Shown: positions 19,402 through 28,544, numbered from the stretch's first letter. The stretch: 64,000 nucleotides of DNA from Boudabousia liubingyangii (GCF_001907245.1 NZ_MQSU01000002.1:1-64000), one strand, 5' to 3'. Numbers and translations: made by a program. Notes: a model not told the origin generated them from the sequence alone.

Positions 19402-20112
19402 CTACTTGGTATTCGTGGCCGCTGTAATTGGATGGTCAATATCCATCACCACACGGGCCGGATTATCCAAGGTGAAGACACGATACTGACGCGGGGTAGT
19501 AGTGTTGATGACTAGGTGGGTATTGCCCTCGTAGAAGCCATCAAAATAGACCCAAACGCCCTCGATCTTGCCCTGCTTGGGAATATCGTTGTAAGCCTCA
19601 AGCTCTTTCTCTGAGGTGGGGTAGTCCGTGTGAGAAATATTCAGGTCGATCAAGATCTTACCGAAGTCGCCCTTGATCTCTTCTCCACGCCCCATCTCGA
19701 AGGCTTCTTTCACAGACTTAGTGGTGTAGCCTAAGGCCTTCCCATTGTCTCCACTGAAGGTCACCACTAGTCGGGTGAAGTCAGGGTGCTTGGCGATCTG
19801 CCAAGAAATGACCGAGCCAGGATTGTCTTTCGGGGCTTCAGGCTTTTGCTCGAGGTCCTTATCAGAGAAAGTATCTGGACCGGGAGGACTGCCGGGACGT
19901 TCCACACTGGGAGCCGGGGTAGCGGAACCCGGGGCAGGTTCAGGAGAACTAATCGTATTCTCGGTTGTCGGTGTGGGATTTGGTGCCGCGGAAGCTGCCG
20001 GAGTAGGTTCAGCACTGACGCTTTCTGATGGGCTGGAAGTGCTTGCACACGAAGCTAGAAGTAGCGGCATTGCTAAGCCCGCGGCAATTGAGATTCGGTT
20101 CATTCGTTTCAT
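19402..20112 (-). CDS. Lipoprotein with AMIN-like domain
   Basis: A predicted surface lipoprotein of 236 residues. The start is placed at the ATG behind AAGGAGGC; a longer reading frame upstream lacks such a site. The signal peptide ends in the lipobox LLAS-C (Cys about 23). A Ser/Pro/Thr-rich linker (about 24-90) follows, then one beta-rich domain with 'FTRLVVTFSGDN' and 'ARVVMDIDHP', which matches the AMIN-like domain of actinobacterial lipoproteins. AMIN domains often bind the cell wall. The gene is divergent from gpsA. The function is unknown. Confidence 0.8.
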   Translation of the reverse strand: MKRMNRISIAAGLAMPLLLASCASTSSPSESVSAEPTPAASAAPNPTPTTENTISSPEPAPGSATPAPSVERPGSPPGPDTFSDKDLEQKPEAPKDNPGSVISWQIAKHPDFTRLVVTFSGDNGKALGYTTKSVKEAFEMGRGEEIKGDFGKILIDLNISHTDYPTSEKELEAYNDIPKQGKIEGVWVYFDGFYEGNTHLVINTTTPRQYRVFTLDNPARVVMDIDHPITAATNTK

Positions 20113-20203
20113 ACTTGCCTCCTTGGGTTTAGTGTCTAGTTTATCAAAATTCAACGTGTGTTGTGTCATGGGATACACTTTTAGGCCAGTTAACCTTGAA
20201 GCT

Positions 20204-21223
20204 ATGGAAACACAAAGCGCTAGAATTATCGTCCTTGGTGCCGGTGCTTGGGGTACCACTTTTGCCCAGGTTCTTGCGGATGTCGGAAACTATGTGACCC
20301 TCTGGGCACGTGACGAGCGGACCGCGGGCGCGATTAACGAATTCCATACCTCAAAATACCTACCCGGGGTGGTACTGCCTCGAAAAGTTAGTGCTACTAC
20401 CACAGTCGAACCGCTCTTATCAGAAGCTGACGGGATCGTCGTGGCCCTGCCTTCTGATGCTTTGCAAGAAGCCCTACCGAAATTTCTAGGATTGATCACT
20501 GAGGACCAAGAGGTAATTTCTCTGACCAAGGGTCTATTCCACGGTCAGTTCACTTCCCAGATCATCGCTGAGGCTTGGGATCGTCCACGGGACACCATCA
20601 CGGTGATTTCGGGCCCGAATCTAGCCAATGAAATCATTGTCCGCCAGCCTGCCGCTACGGTAGTTGCTTGCCCCCAAGCGGAACGTGCGAAACGAGTAGG
20701 GAAGTGGTGCGATGCGGGCTACTTCCGACCCTATTATTCAGTGGACTCGCTGGGTTGCGAGGTTGCGGGAGTGGTCAAAAACGTCATCGCGCTGGCAGTG
20801 GGTGCTGCCGCTGGGATGGGCCTCGGAAAGAACACTAGCTCGACGTTGATTACCCGTGGACTGGCTGAGATGACGCGGTTGGGGTTGGCGTTGGGGGCCA
20901 ATGGTGAGACCTTCTTAGGCCTAGCCGGGATTGGCGACCTTTCCACTACCTGCACCTCTGAGCTTTCAAGAAACTACTCTTTCGGTTTTAACATCGGTCG
21001 GGGACTCACAGTTCCCCAGGCGCTTGCGGCTTCAAAGGGGCCCTGTGAGGGTGTCAAGAGTTGCCAGTCTGTGCTTGAGCTAGCAAACCAAGCTGGTGTG
21101 GAAATGCCCATTACGGAGTCGGTAGTGGATGTGATTAAACACGGTCATACGGCCGCGCAGATGGGGGAGCGTTTGCTCGGGAGAGCCCGCAAGCGTGATG
21201 GTGTCTCAATCGAACTCGTCTAA
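20204..21223 (+). CDS. gpsA: Glycerol-3-phosphate dehydrogenase [NAD(P)+]
   Basis: Cytoplasmic enzyme that reduces dihydroxyacetone phosphate to sn-glycerol-3-phosphate, the backbone of phospholipids. The chosen ATG gives 339 residues, the usual size, and puts the Rossmann motif 'LGAGAWGTTFA' at residues 11-21. 'ISGPNLANEI' and the catalytic-lysine region 'GVVKNVIALA' are present. The frame is open far upstream, but that part is antisense to the lipoprotein gene. TACACT at 20174-20179 may be the -10 box. It fits functionally with the two plsC-like genes nearby. Confidence 0.93.
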   Translation: METQSARIIVLGAGAWGTTFAQVLADVGNYVTLWARDERTAGAINEFHTSKYLPGVVLPRKVSATTTVEPLLSEADGIVVALPSDALQEALPKFLGLITEDQEVISLTKGLFHGQFTSQIIAEAWDRPRDTITVISGPNLANEIIVRQPAATVVACPQAERAKRVGKWCDAGYFRPYYSVDSLGCEVAGVVKNVIALAVGAAAGMGLGKNTSSTLITRGLAEMTRLGLALGANGETFLGLAGIGDLSTTCTSELSRNYSFGFNIGRGLTVPQALAASKGPCEGVKSCQSVLELANQAGVEMPITESVVDVIKHGHTAAQMGERLLGRARKRDGVSIELV

Positions 21224-21295
21224 GCGGCGTGCCCTCGGGCGATTTGCCTATCGGACTAGTAACCTGAAACGAGAGTACAAGAGAAGGTGACCTCA

Positions 21296-22426
21296 GTGAG
21301 TGATTCAGTGGTTGAAAGAAAAATTCGTGTAATGCTGGTATTCGGTGGTCGCAGTGGCGAACACCCGATCTCCTGCGCTACCGCCGCAGGTGTCTTATCC
21401 GCAATTGATCGTGATCGTTTCGAGGTTATCCCGGTAGGTATTACCCCCGATGGTCGTTGGTTGCGAGTTCCCGATGACCCCTCGCTGTACGAGCTGGACG
21501 GTGACACCGGTGCAACCATCGAACCTGGTCCGCGACAACTAGCAGTTGTCCCCGGCGATAGTGCCTTCTTTGAGTTTGATTCTGTTGCCACAGCAGAGAT
21601 CTCGGCCCTTGATTTGGGCATGGTTGATGTGGTCTTCCCCTTGTTACACGGACCCTATGGCGAAGACGGTACCTTCCAGGGGTTAATGGAAATGGCTGAC
21701 CTGCACTATGTAGGTTGTGGCGTCAGTGCCTCCGCGCTTTCCATGGGTAAGCACCTGACCAAGACCGTCCTAGCCGGACGTGGTTTGCCTGTCGGCCAGT
21801 GGAAGTTTATTCCCCCTCGTCAGTGGGTAGAGGACCGCGAAGGTGTCCTAGAGCAGTGTGAAGCTCTTGGGCTACCGCTGTTCGTTAAGCCTACGCGCGC
21901 CGGTTCTTCCCTTGGTATTTCTAAGGTGGAACGCTTTGAAGATCTAGGCGAAGCCATTGATCAGGCTCGTTTGGTCGACCCGCGCGTGATCGTAGAAGCT
22001 ATGAACCCGGGTCGAGAGATCGAATGCGCGGTTCTAGGTGGGCGCAATGGCTCCGAACCACGCGTGGCTCCACTTGGCGAAATTGTGTTGCAGGCCGGTG
22101 ATTTCTATGATTATGAAACCAAGTACGTGGATCATGATTCCGTGAGCTTGCAGTGCCCGGCGGATCTTCCTGAGGGCGTGGCCGCTCGCATGCAAGAGGC
22201 GGCTATTGATGCTTTTGAAACCCTGGAATGTGAAGGGCTGGCGCGCGTCGACTTCTTCTACAACCCGGATGCCGAAAGCTTTATAATCAACGAGGTAAAT
22301 ACGCTTCCGGGCTTTACGCCGTTCTCGATGTACCCGATGATGTGGTCTCGTGCGGGTGTTGAGTACCGTGACTTGGTAACTGAGCTGATTGAGCTAGCAC
22401 TAGAGCGTCCCCTTGGATTGCGCTAA
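21296..22426 (+). CDS. ddl: D-alanine--D-alanine ligase
   Basis: An ATP-grasp ligase making the D-Ala-D-Ala dipeptide of peptidoglycan. About 376 residues, with 'VFGGRSGEHPISC' at the N-terminus, 'PLLHGPYGEDGTFQG' (about 115-130), 'LFVKPTRAGSSLGISKV' (about 195-210) and the metal-binding C-terminus 'FIINEVNTLPGFTPFSMYP'. The start is GTG at 21296, 9 bases after AGAAGG; a GTG at 21287 would touch that site. With gpsA and murA it forms an envelope-synthesis neighbourhood. Confidence 0.93.
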   Translation: MSDSVVERKIRVMLVFGGRSGEHPISCATAAGVLSAIDRDRFEVIPVGITPDGRWLRVPDDPSLYELDGDTGATIEPGPRQLAVVPGDSAFFEFDSVATAEISALDLGMVDVVFPLLHGPYGEDGTFQGLMEMADLHYVGCGVSASALSMGKHLTKTVLAGRGLPVGQWKFIPPRQWVEDREGVLEQCEALGLPLFVKPTRAGSSLGISKVERFEDLGEAIDQARLVDPRVIVEAMNPGREIECAVLGGRNGSEPRVAPLGEIVLQAGDFYDYETKYVDHDSVSLQCPADLPEGVAARMQEAAIDAFETLECEGLARVDFFYNPDAESFIINEVNTLPGFTPFSMYPMMWSRAGVEYRDLVTELIELALERPLGLR

Positions 22427-22497
22427 ATAGCCGGGCGTCTTTTTCCCGAGGGCGCTGACTTTCTTTCCTTGCCTGACAGGTTCTGTCAGGCAAGGTT

Positions 22498-22863
22498 TTA
22501 TTTGCCCTCTTCTTTTCGGAGGCGTTCGATTTCGGCTAGACGAGCACGGTCCTTTTTGGAGAGTTGATCGTAGTTGAGCTGCTTGGATGAGGTGTCTTGG
22601 ACGAAATCATCTTCTGGAGCTGCTTCTTTGATGGTGCTCCAAGAGGAAATCTTGCCTTGATCATTAAATAGGGTGCCAGCTTGGTAGGCGCGGGAAAGTC
22701 GTTTGTATGAGAGCCAGGCTGCGCCAATAATGAGGAAGAGTACGACAGTTCCCAGAGTTTTATTGACAAAGTGAATGAGGGCACCACCGATGAATCCGCC
22801 CAAGACGGTGGCAAGCAGCGCAATCAGAATTACGAGCTTCCAAAACTTACGGCGATAGTCCAT
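22498..22863 (-). CDS. Small membrane protein, unknown function
   Basis: A 121-residue protein of unrecognised family. Two hydrophobic helices lie near 9-31 and 38-55. A hydrophilic tail follows, with many Lys and Glu and a basic, coiled-coil-like end ('KDRARLAEIERLRKEEG'). The start is fixed by a strong SD (TTGGAGG) 5 bases before the ATG; the frame is open further upstream without a site. The gene converges on ddl, with a short hairpin (ttgcctgaca/tgtcaggcaa) near 22470-22495 between them. Confidence 0.7.
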   Translation of the reverse strand: MDYRRKFWKLVILIALLATVLGGFIGGALIHFVNKTLGTVVLFLIIGAAWLSYKRLSRAYQAGTLFNDQGKISSWSTIKEAAPEDDFVQDTSSKQLNYDQLSKKDRARLAEIERLRKEEGK

Positions 22864-22981
22864 GATTCCTCCAATACTATGTCTTGCAAAACACAGTTTA
22901 ACGTACACTTTCAAAAACTGGAGCAATAGAAGGTAATTAGCAACCAATTGGCAGCTAATTTAGCGCGCGCTAGAGGGCAAA

Positions 22982-23923
22982 ATGAGGTACGGTAAAGTGG
23001 TGATTAAGCCTCTTGTATATCTGGTAACTTCAGTAAATCATCCGCAGTTGGATGCTGACAATCAAGTGCTGATTAGCGCCCTTGAAGAGCGTGGCATGGA
23101 ACCACGCGTGGTGGTTTGGAATGATCCCTCAGTTGATTGGGAAGCTGCCAACTTGGTGATTGTCCGGTCAGTAGATGACTACGCCCAACATCGAGATGAG
23201 TTCTTAGAATGGGCGCATTCGGTCCGTCGCCTCTTGAACCACCCCGATATTCTGACTTGGAATACTGATAAGCACTACCTGCAGGAGCTTGCTGATCGAG
23301 GCTTGCAGACTATTCCGACCACTTGGTTGGAGCCGGCACAGAATCTAAATAAGCACCAGATTCACTCCCGTTTCCCGGCGCTTGGTGACTTCGTGGTAAA
23401 GCCGGCGGTTTCCTCTGGTGGCCGCGATGCTGGACGATACACCGCTAACCTTGCTTCTTCCCGCCAAGAAGCGATTATGCACGCTGTTGAGCTGCTTGCG
23501 GAAGGTCGCACTGTGATGGTGCAGCGATACCTAGAAGAAATCGATACCCACGGTGAGCTTTCGCTAATCTACGTAAATGGCTTGATCTCTCACGTAGTAG
23601 AAAAACGTCCCATGCTGCACTCTTCCATTACTGGACCTGATGCGATTAGCCAGCCAGTTGAGGAAGTCACGGTAGTTCGTGAAGCCACCGCTGAAGAATG
23701 GCACTGGGGTGAAGAAATTCGCTCCGTCCTTCATGGATACGTTAAGGAACGTATGGGACGTGATGAACTCTTCCTCTTCAACCGGATCGATCTGGTTCGT
23801 AAGAACGGTGGGGGATACTACGTGATGGAAGTTTCCATGGTGGATGCTTCGCTCTACTTAAGCTCATCTGAGACCGCGTTGAGCAACTTCGCCGACGCGA
23901 TCTCTCAGCGAGCCTTCTGGTAA
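22982..23923 (+). CDS. ATP-grasp domain protein, substrate unknown
   Basis: A 313-residue protein with the ATP-grasp fold in 'DFVVKPAVSSGGRDAGRYT' (about 132-150), 'VMVQRYLEEIDTHGELSLIYVNG' and a C-terminal 'RIDLVRKNGGGYYVMEVSMVDASLYL'. The pattern resembles glutathione-synthetase-like or cyclo-ligase ATP-grasp enzymes (DcsG-like) rather than Ddl. It should join a carboxylate to an amine or hydroxyl group. It stands alone, with no biosynthetic partner, followed by tRNA-His. The ATG has GAGGG only 4 bases upstream. A leaderless GTG start at 23000 behind TACGGT is an alternative. Confidence 0.75.
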   Translation: MRYGKVVIKPLVYLVTSVNHPQLDADNQVLISALEERGMEPRVVVWNDPSVDWEAANLVIVRSVDDYAQHRDEFLEWAHSVRRLLNHPDILTWNTDKHYLQELADRGLQTIPTTWLEPAQNLNKHQIHSRFPALGDFVVKPAVSSGGRDAGRYTANLASSRQEAIMHAVELLAEGRTVMVQRYLEEIDTHGELSLIYVNGLISHVVEKRPMLHSSITGPDAISQPVEEVTVVREATAEEWHWGEEIRSVLHGYVKERMGRDELFLFNRIDLVRKNGGGYYVMEVSMVDASLYLSSSETALSNFADAISQRAFW

Positions 23924-24019
23924 AGTGACTTTTGTCTCTTTGGTACTTTCTACCTTAGATTCGATTTCGCGACTACTAACTTAATAAGGTATAGTTATCC
24001 GTCGTTGCAATGCGACACT

Positions 24020-24096
24020 GGTGGCCATAGCTCAGTAGGTAGAGCATCTGGTTGTGGTCCAGAAGGTCGCGGGTTCAAGCCCCGTTGGCCACCCCA
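24020..24096 (+). tRNA. tRNA-His (anticodon GTG)
   Basis: The acceptor stem is GTGGCCA with TGGCCAC. The anticodon loop TTGTGGT gives GTG. A G at 24020 precedes position 1 and can pair with discriminator C24093, the hallmark G-1 of tRNA-His. The CCA end is encoded. TATAGT near 23991 is a likely -10 box. Confidence 0.97.
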
Positions 24097-24100
24097 GTAA

Positions 24101-24134
24101 AAACCCCCAAGTCTTTGGACTTGGGGGTTTTGTT
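24101..24134 (+). terminator. Intrinsic terminator after tRNA-His
   Basis: A 13-bp perfect stem (24101-24113 with 24118-24130) around the loop TTTG, with the T-run included in the descending arm and tail. Confidence 0.9.
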
Positions 24135-24165
24135 CTACCTGCCGCTCAGCGCTCCGATCGGATAG

Positions 24166-24789
24166 TTAGTTGAGCTCAGATCGCCATTCCGTAACTTCGC
24201 GGGCTACTTCCTGACAGGTGGGGGTATCTGGTCCTTCACCCTGGGGGAATAGCAACTTGCGGTAGTAGCGCAACTCCATCAGGGAGTCTTGAATATCGCC
24301 TAGTGCTCGGTGTCCGCCGTGCTTCTGAGGGGATTGGAAGAAGGTTCGGGGGTACCAGCGGCGGGCTAGTTCTTTCACCGAGGAAACGTCGATGACTCGA
24401 TAGTGCAAGAAGTCAATCAAAGCTGGCATATAGCGGGAGAGAAACGCTTTATCAGTACCAATCGAGTTACCGGCTAGTAGGGCTTTGCCGGGCTCTACAA
24501 ACTTTGAAATATAGTCCAGAACTTCTGCTTCGGCCGCAGCAAGGTCATCAGGAGCCTCTTCTAGTTCTTTCAATAAGCCCGAAGAGGAGTGCATTTCGCG
24601 GACGAAGTCATTCATGTTTTCAAGTTTTTCGGGTGCCGGCTTAATCAGTAGGTCGATACCTTCACCTAGAGGATTGAGGTCAGCATCAGTAACGATGACG
24701 GCTACCTCGATAAGGGCATCGTTTTCTACATCCAGCCCGGTCATTTCGCAATCGATCCAGACCAAACCATCTTTTAATTTTTCACTCAT
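24166..24789 (-). CDS. orn: Oligoribonuclease
   Basis: A 3'-5' exonuclease of the DEDDh family that degrades RNA dinucleotides and, in many bacteria, pGpG. The 207 residues carry ExoI 'WIDCEMTGLD' (Asp13, Glu15) and the C-terminal 'HRALGDIQDSL' with the catalytic His and Asp. The mRNA is probably leaderless: TATGCT (24796-24801 on the opposite strand) ends 6 nt before the ATG and no SD is present. Confidence 0.94.
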   Translation of the reverse strand: MSEKLKDGLVWIDCEMTGLDVENDALIEVAVIVTDADLNPLGEGIDLLIKPAPEKLENMNDFVREMHSSSGLLKELEEAPDDLAAAEAEVLDYISKFVEPGKALLAGNSIGTDKAFLSRYMPALIDFLHYRVIDVSSVKELARRWYPRTFFQSPQKHGGHRALGDIQDSLMELRYYRKLLFPQGEGPDTPTCQEVAREVTEWRSELN

Positions 24790-24795
24790 GCTTCT

Positions 24796-24801
24796 AGCAT
24801 A
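24796..24801 (-). promoter_or_regulatory. -10 box TATGCT, leaderless start of orn
   Basis: On the minus strand TATGCT is followed by 6 nt and then the orn ATG. The spacing matches the other leaderless starts in the window. There is no Shine-Dalgarno sequence. Confidence 0.65.
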
Positions 24802-24860
24802 GGCAGTTCTAGGTGTACATGGCTCGATGAACGGTTATTATTGTTAAGCAATTTATCCTT

Positions 24861-24933
24861 GCCTCCATAGCTCAGCGGATAGAGCAGCGGGTTTCTACCC
24901 CGCGTGTCGTGGGTTCGAGTCCTACTGGGGGCG
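24861..24933 (+). tRNA. tRNA-Arg (anticodon TCT)
   Basis: The acceptor stem is GCCTCCA with TGGGGGC, including one G-U pair. The anticodon loop TTTCTAC between GCGGG and CCCGC gives TCT. The discriminator is G and CCA is not encoded. Confidence 0.95.
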
Positions 24934-24940
24934 CAGTTAG

Positions 24941-24964
24941 CCGGCCCCTCAGGGGCCGGTTTTC
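24941..24964 (+). terminator. Intrinsic terminator after tRNA-Arg
   Basis: An 8-bp stem CCGGCCCC with GGGGCCGG around TCA, followed by five T. Confidence 0.9.
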
Positions 24965-25118
24965 ACATTTGCAACTTTCCACATTTTTCTGTTTCCAACT
25001 TCGATTCTTTGACCAGTTTTAGTGATGCTGTAAAGGTCAATAAGAAATGACCAGGATCCTTTCTCGTAATCAAGAAACGGAGTTAGCGGTCCTGCTCTCA
25101 CTAGAAAAGGAAGCAAAA

Positions 25119-25634
25119 ATGAGTTCGCACACCGTCCTTCGCGGATATGTAGGTTCCGCACCAGAAGCGATCACCAAAAAGGAATCAGATGATCAATTAG
25201 GGAGTCGCTTTCGCCTAGCTGTCAGTGATAGTTATCGTGACCGAGAAGGGAACTGGGTAGAACGGGACCCGCAATGGTTCAGCGTTAAATGCTGGGGGCG
25301 CCTCGGGGTTAATGTTTACCACTCAGTCAAAAAAGGAGATCCCATTGTCGTAGTGGGGAAAGTCGGAGCGGAGGAATGGGTAGATACCGCTACCGGACAG
25401 GTACGGACCAGTTTGAGCTTAGTGGCATCTGCCGTCGGGCTGGACCTAAACCACTGCATGACTTTCAAGACCCGATCCTTCGAACAGCAGTTAGAGAGCG
25501 CATTAGAAGACCGGGAACTGACAGGAAAACAAAAAACGGTGGCGGAGCTTGAAGCCGCGGTAGCTAGTGATTCGTTTGAGGTGGTCGAAGGGCTTGAGCA
25601 TCTTGACGAAGCTGTACAGGGTGCCCCGTTCTGA
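25119..25634 (+). CDS. ssb: Single-stranded DNA-binding protein
   Basis: A 171-residue OB-fold protein with 'MSSHTVLRGYVGSAPEA', 'FRLAVSDSYRDREGNWVERDPQWFSVKCWG' and 'VGKVGAEEW', as in the SSB family. The C-terminus lacks the acidic DDDIPF-type tip of replicative SSB and ends in QGAPF. It is therefore probably the secondary actinobacterial SSB rather than the replication one. The chosen ATG follows AAAGGAAG; the frame is open 24 codons further upstream. Its place beside ettA is the common arrangement for this paralogue. Confidence 0.85.
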   Translation: MSSHTVLRGYVGSAPEAITKKESDDQLGSRFRLAVSDSYRDREGNWVERDPQWFSVKCWGRLGVNVYHSVKKGDPIVVVGKVGAEEWVDTATGQVRTSLSLVASAVGLDLNHCMTFKTRSFEQQLESALEDRELTGKQKTVAELEAAVASDSFEVVEGLEHLDEAVQGAPF

Positions 25635-25782
25635 GCTAGCACTATTACCGGGAGCTTTTGTCACATTAGAGGGGAGGAAGCTAACAGGACTTTTGGTGGC
25701 GTTAGGGGCCGATCGCAGCTCCTAGCGCCACCAAGCCCGTTACAATAGGCGTAAAAGCATTTCTACAAACCATGGGAGAATC

Positions 25783-27465
25783 GTGGCAGAGTATATTTAT
25801 TCGATGGTGCGGGCACGGAAGGCCCACGGCGACAAGGTAATCCTTGATGACGTAACAATGGCCTTCCTCCCCGGCGCAAAGATCGGTATGGTCGGCCCTA
25901 ACGGCGCCGGTAAATCCTCCATTCTTAAGATCATGGCGGGTCTTGACACACCCTCAAACGGTGAAGCACGACTTACCCCCGGTTACACTGTGGGAATCCT
26001 AATGCAGGAGCCACCTCTGAACGAGGAGAAAACCGTATTGGGGAACGTCGAGGAAGGCGTTGCTGAGATCAAGGCAAAAGTTGATCGTTACAACGAAATC
26101 TCCGCGCTAATGTGCGAGCCGGATGCTGACTTCGATGCTCTCATGGAAGAGATGGGCAAACTGCAGGAAGAAATCGATGCCGCCAATGCTTGGGATCTGG
26201 ACTCTCAGCTCGAACAGGCTATGGACGCACTTCGTTGCCCGCCCCCGGATGCTGACGTCAAGGTACTCTCCGGTGGTGAACGCCGTCGTGTAGCACTCTG
26301 CAAGTTGCTACTTGAACAGCCTGATCTGCTACTGCTAGACGAACCTACTAACCACCTAGATGCAGAGTCAGTTCTCTGGCTAGAACAGCACCTCGAAAGC
26401 TACCCCGGTGCCGTTATCGCGGTTACCCACGACCGCTACTTCCTCGACCACGTAGCTGAATGGATCGCGGAAGTAGACCGCGGTCGCCTGTACCCCTACG
26501 AAGGCAACTACTCAACTTACCTTGAAAAGAAAGAAGCTCGTCTTCAGGTTCAGGGTAAGAAGGACGCTAAGCTTGCAAAGCGACTCAAGGAAGAACTCGA
26601 ATGGGTTCGATCGAATGCTAAGGGCCGCCAGGCTAAGTCGAAGGCTCGTCTAGCTCGCTACGAAGAAATGGCAGCCGAGGCTGAGCGTACTCGAAAGCTA
26701 GATTTCGAAGAAATCCAGATTCCGCCAGGCCCCCGTTTGGGCACTGTCGTTCTAGAAGCCAAAGACCTCAAGAAGGGCTTCGACGACCGGGTCCTAATTG
26801 ACGGCTTGTCCTTCTCTCTACCCCGAAACGGTATCGTCGGTATCATCGGTCCAAACGGTGTGGGTAAAACGACCCTATTCAAGACTCTGGTGGGTCTTGA
26901 ACCGCTAGACGCAGGCGATCTCACCATTGGTGAGACAGTCAAGATTTCCTACGTGGATCAGACCCGCGCAGGTATCGATCCTGAAAAGACCGTCTGGGAA
27001 GTTGTCTCTGACGGACTCGACTATATCCAGGTTGGAAACGTTGAGATGCCCTCCCGCGCTTATGTTTCCGCCTTCGGATTCAAGGGCCCTGATCAGCAAA
27101 AGCCTGCCGGCGTGCTATCTGGTGGTGAACGAAACCGTCTAAACTTGGCCCTGACCCTAAAACAGGGTGGCAACCTATTGCTACTAGACGAACCGACTAA
27201 CGACCTGGATGTCGAGACCCTAGGATCGCTTGAAAATGCGCTCCTAAACTTCCCTGGTTGTGCCGTGGTCATCACCCACGACCGCTGGTTCCTAGACCGC
27301 GTTGCTACCCACATTCTGGCCTACGAAGGCACCGATGAGAACCCGGCTGCTTGGCACTGGTTCGAAGGTAACTTCGAAGCCTACGAGAAGAACAAGATCG
27401 AACGTCTAGGGGTAGAAGCAGCGCGTCCTCACCGCGTCACGCACCGTAAACTAACCCGTGACTGA
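25783..27465 (+). CDS. ettA: Energy-dependent translational throttle protein EttA (ABC-F)
   Basis: An ABC-F ATPase that binds the ribosomal E site and couples translation initiation to the energy state. The 560 residues hold two ATPase domains: Walker A 'GPNGAGKSS' with signature 'LSGGERRRVAL', and 'GPNGVGKTT' with 'LSGGERNRLNL'. The ABC-F linker (about 250-310) is rich in Lys, Arg and Glu and includes 'SNAKGRQAKSKARLARYEEM', the EttA signature. No membrane helices are seen. The start is GTG behind GGGAGAA. A bidirectional hairpin follows. Confidence 0.94.
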   Translation: MAEYIYSMVRARKAHGDKVILDDVTMAFLPGAKIGMVGPNGAGKSSILKIMAGLDTPSNGEARLTPGYTVGILMQEPPLNEEKTVLGNVEEGVAEIKAKVDRYNEISALMCEPDADFDALMEEMGKLQEEIDAANAWDLDSQLEQAMDALRCPPPDADVKVLSGGERRRVALCKLLLEQPDLLLLDEPTNHLDAESVLWLEQHLESYPGAVIAVTHDRYFLDHVAEWIAEVDRGRLYPYEGNYSTYLEKKEARLQVQGKKDAKLAKRLKEELEWVRSNAKGRQAKSKARLARYEEMAAEAERTRKLDFEEIQIPPGPRLGTVVLEAKDLKKGFDDRVLIDGLSFSLPRNGIVGIIGPNGVGKTTLFKTLVGLEPLDAGDLTIGETVKISYVDQTRAGIDPEKTVWEVVSDGLDYIQVGNVEMPSRAYVSAFGFKGPDQQKPAGVLSGGERNRLNLALTLKQGGNLLLLDEPTNDLDVETLGSLENALLNFPGCAVVITHDRWFLDRVATHILAYEGTDENPAAWHWFEGNFEAYEKNKIERLGVEAARPHRVTHRKLTRD

Positions 27466-27487
27466 GATCTAGGTAGATTCGCCTTTT

Positions 27488-27536
27488 AAACGCTTGGTGG
27501 GCTGAGAATAGTATATTCTCAGCCCACCAAGCGTTT
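27488..27536. terminator. Bidirectional terminator between ettA and tesB
   Basis: A 23-bp perfect stem (27488-27510 with 27514-27536) with A-rich and T-rich ends, so it can stop transcripts from both converging genes. Confidence 0.9.
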
Positions 27537-27593
27537 TCATATGCTTAAAAGGTATAACCCCTTAGTGAAGCGGCTCGAAAATAGTGCCTTTAG

Positions 27594-28544
27594 TCAGGCC
27601 TTCTCAGAGTTCGGGATTCCCCGTCCATCAAAAGCCCAGCGGCCACCGTCATTGATGATTCGGATCATGGCCTGTTGTGTCGCTGAAGCCAAGAGATCTC
27701 CAGAACGGTTAAAGATTTCCACTTGGCTTAGTCCTAATGCTCCTGAAGAGTGTGGAGAGCTAAAGACCAGCAGATGCCAGTCGTTAATATCGAGGTTTTC
27801 ATGGAACCACATGGCATGATCTAAAGAAGCGAGGGCCAAACCATCCGTTGCCCAAGATAAACGATGCTTCCGCAACATTGGTTCCATCATCAGCTGGTCT
27901 AAGACATAAGCAAGCATTGCCCGATGAACTACTTGCCGCATTACTGGAAGCGCGGTACGTGGTCTAATCCAGATACGGTGATCATTACCGGGGCGTGGGT
28001 TGCCATAGAGGTCACCGTCCACATGGCGAACCTCAAAGGCGCTAGTTCGACCCAAGAACTTAGCCACGGGGTTATCGATCAGTGCGAAAATCTCAAGGTT
28101 AGAAGTCAACCCTTCTGGACCTGGAACCTCTGGCGGGGTAGCACCAGGGAACTCCAAGCCTTTTTCTGGGACCTGGAAGCTCGCATTCAATTGCATCAGG
28201 TGGCGTTCATTTTGCCAAGCATTAGCCTGTACGGTGCTAAAAGAACGGCCTTGATGAAGCAGACTAGGGCGCAGTTCGATCGGCGCTTCAGTGCTGCCTG
28301 CACGCAAAAATGACGTGTGTAGTGAATAGAGGTTATCTTGTCGATCCTCGTCGATTAAGGCAGCTGCTGCCAAAGCGCCTTGGGCCAGAAGCTGGCCGCC
28401 ATAGATATGGGAAAAAACCTGCGGTAGGCTCTCGCCAGAAAGTGAATTATCCTCAAGGGGCCTTAGCCGTAAAGCATTTAAAACTCCAGCTAGGGGTTCA
28501 GTGTAGAACTCTGGTACGGGAATTGGTGCAAATGAATTATTCAC
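27594..28544 (-). CDS. tesB: Acyl-CoA thioesterase II
   Basis: Hydrolyses acyl-CoA to free fatty acid and CoA. It has a double hot-dog fold of about 316 residues. 'HIYGGQLLAQGALAAA' and 'LHTSFLRAGS' mark the first unit. 'ASLDHAMWFHENLDINDW' (Asp), 'SPHSSGALGLSQVEIF' (Ser/Thr) and 'ASATQQAMIR' (Gln) mark the catalytic second unit. I placed the start at the GTG at 28544, because the extra 35 residues of the longer frame do not look like TesB. CAATAT lies 5 nt before this GTG, so a leaderless start is possible. Confidence 0.88.
   Translation of the reverse strand: MNNSFAPIPVPEFYTEPLAGVLNALRLRPLEDNSLSGESLPQVFSHIYGGQLLAQGALAAAALIDEDRQDNLYSLHTSFLRAGSTEAPIELRPSLLHQGRSFSTVQANAWQNERHLMQLNASFQVPEKGLEFPGATPPEVPGPEGLTSNLEIFALIDNPVAKFLGRTSAFEVRHVDGDLYGNPRPGNDHRIWIRPRTALPVMRQVVHRAMLAYVLDQLMMEPMLRKHRLSWATDGLALASLDHAMWFHENLDINDWHLLVFSSPHSSGALGLSQVEIFNRSGDLLASATQQAMIRIINDGGRWAFDGRGIPNSEKA

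Noticed and set aside
19745-20203. 153-codon N-terminal extension of gpsA
   Set aside because: It is antisense to the lipoprotein gene and low-complexity; the usual GpsA length starts at 20204 with the Rossmann motif in the right place.
25512-25634. Acidic C-terminal tip on SSB, as in replicative SSBs
   Set aside because: The C-terminus ends in QGAPF without the DDDIPF-type tip, so the gene was described as a secondary SSB instead.
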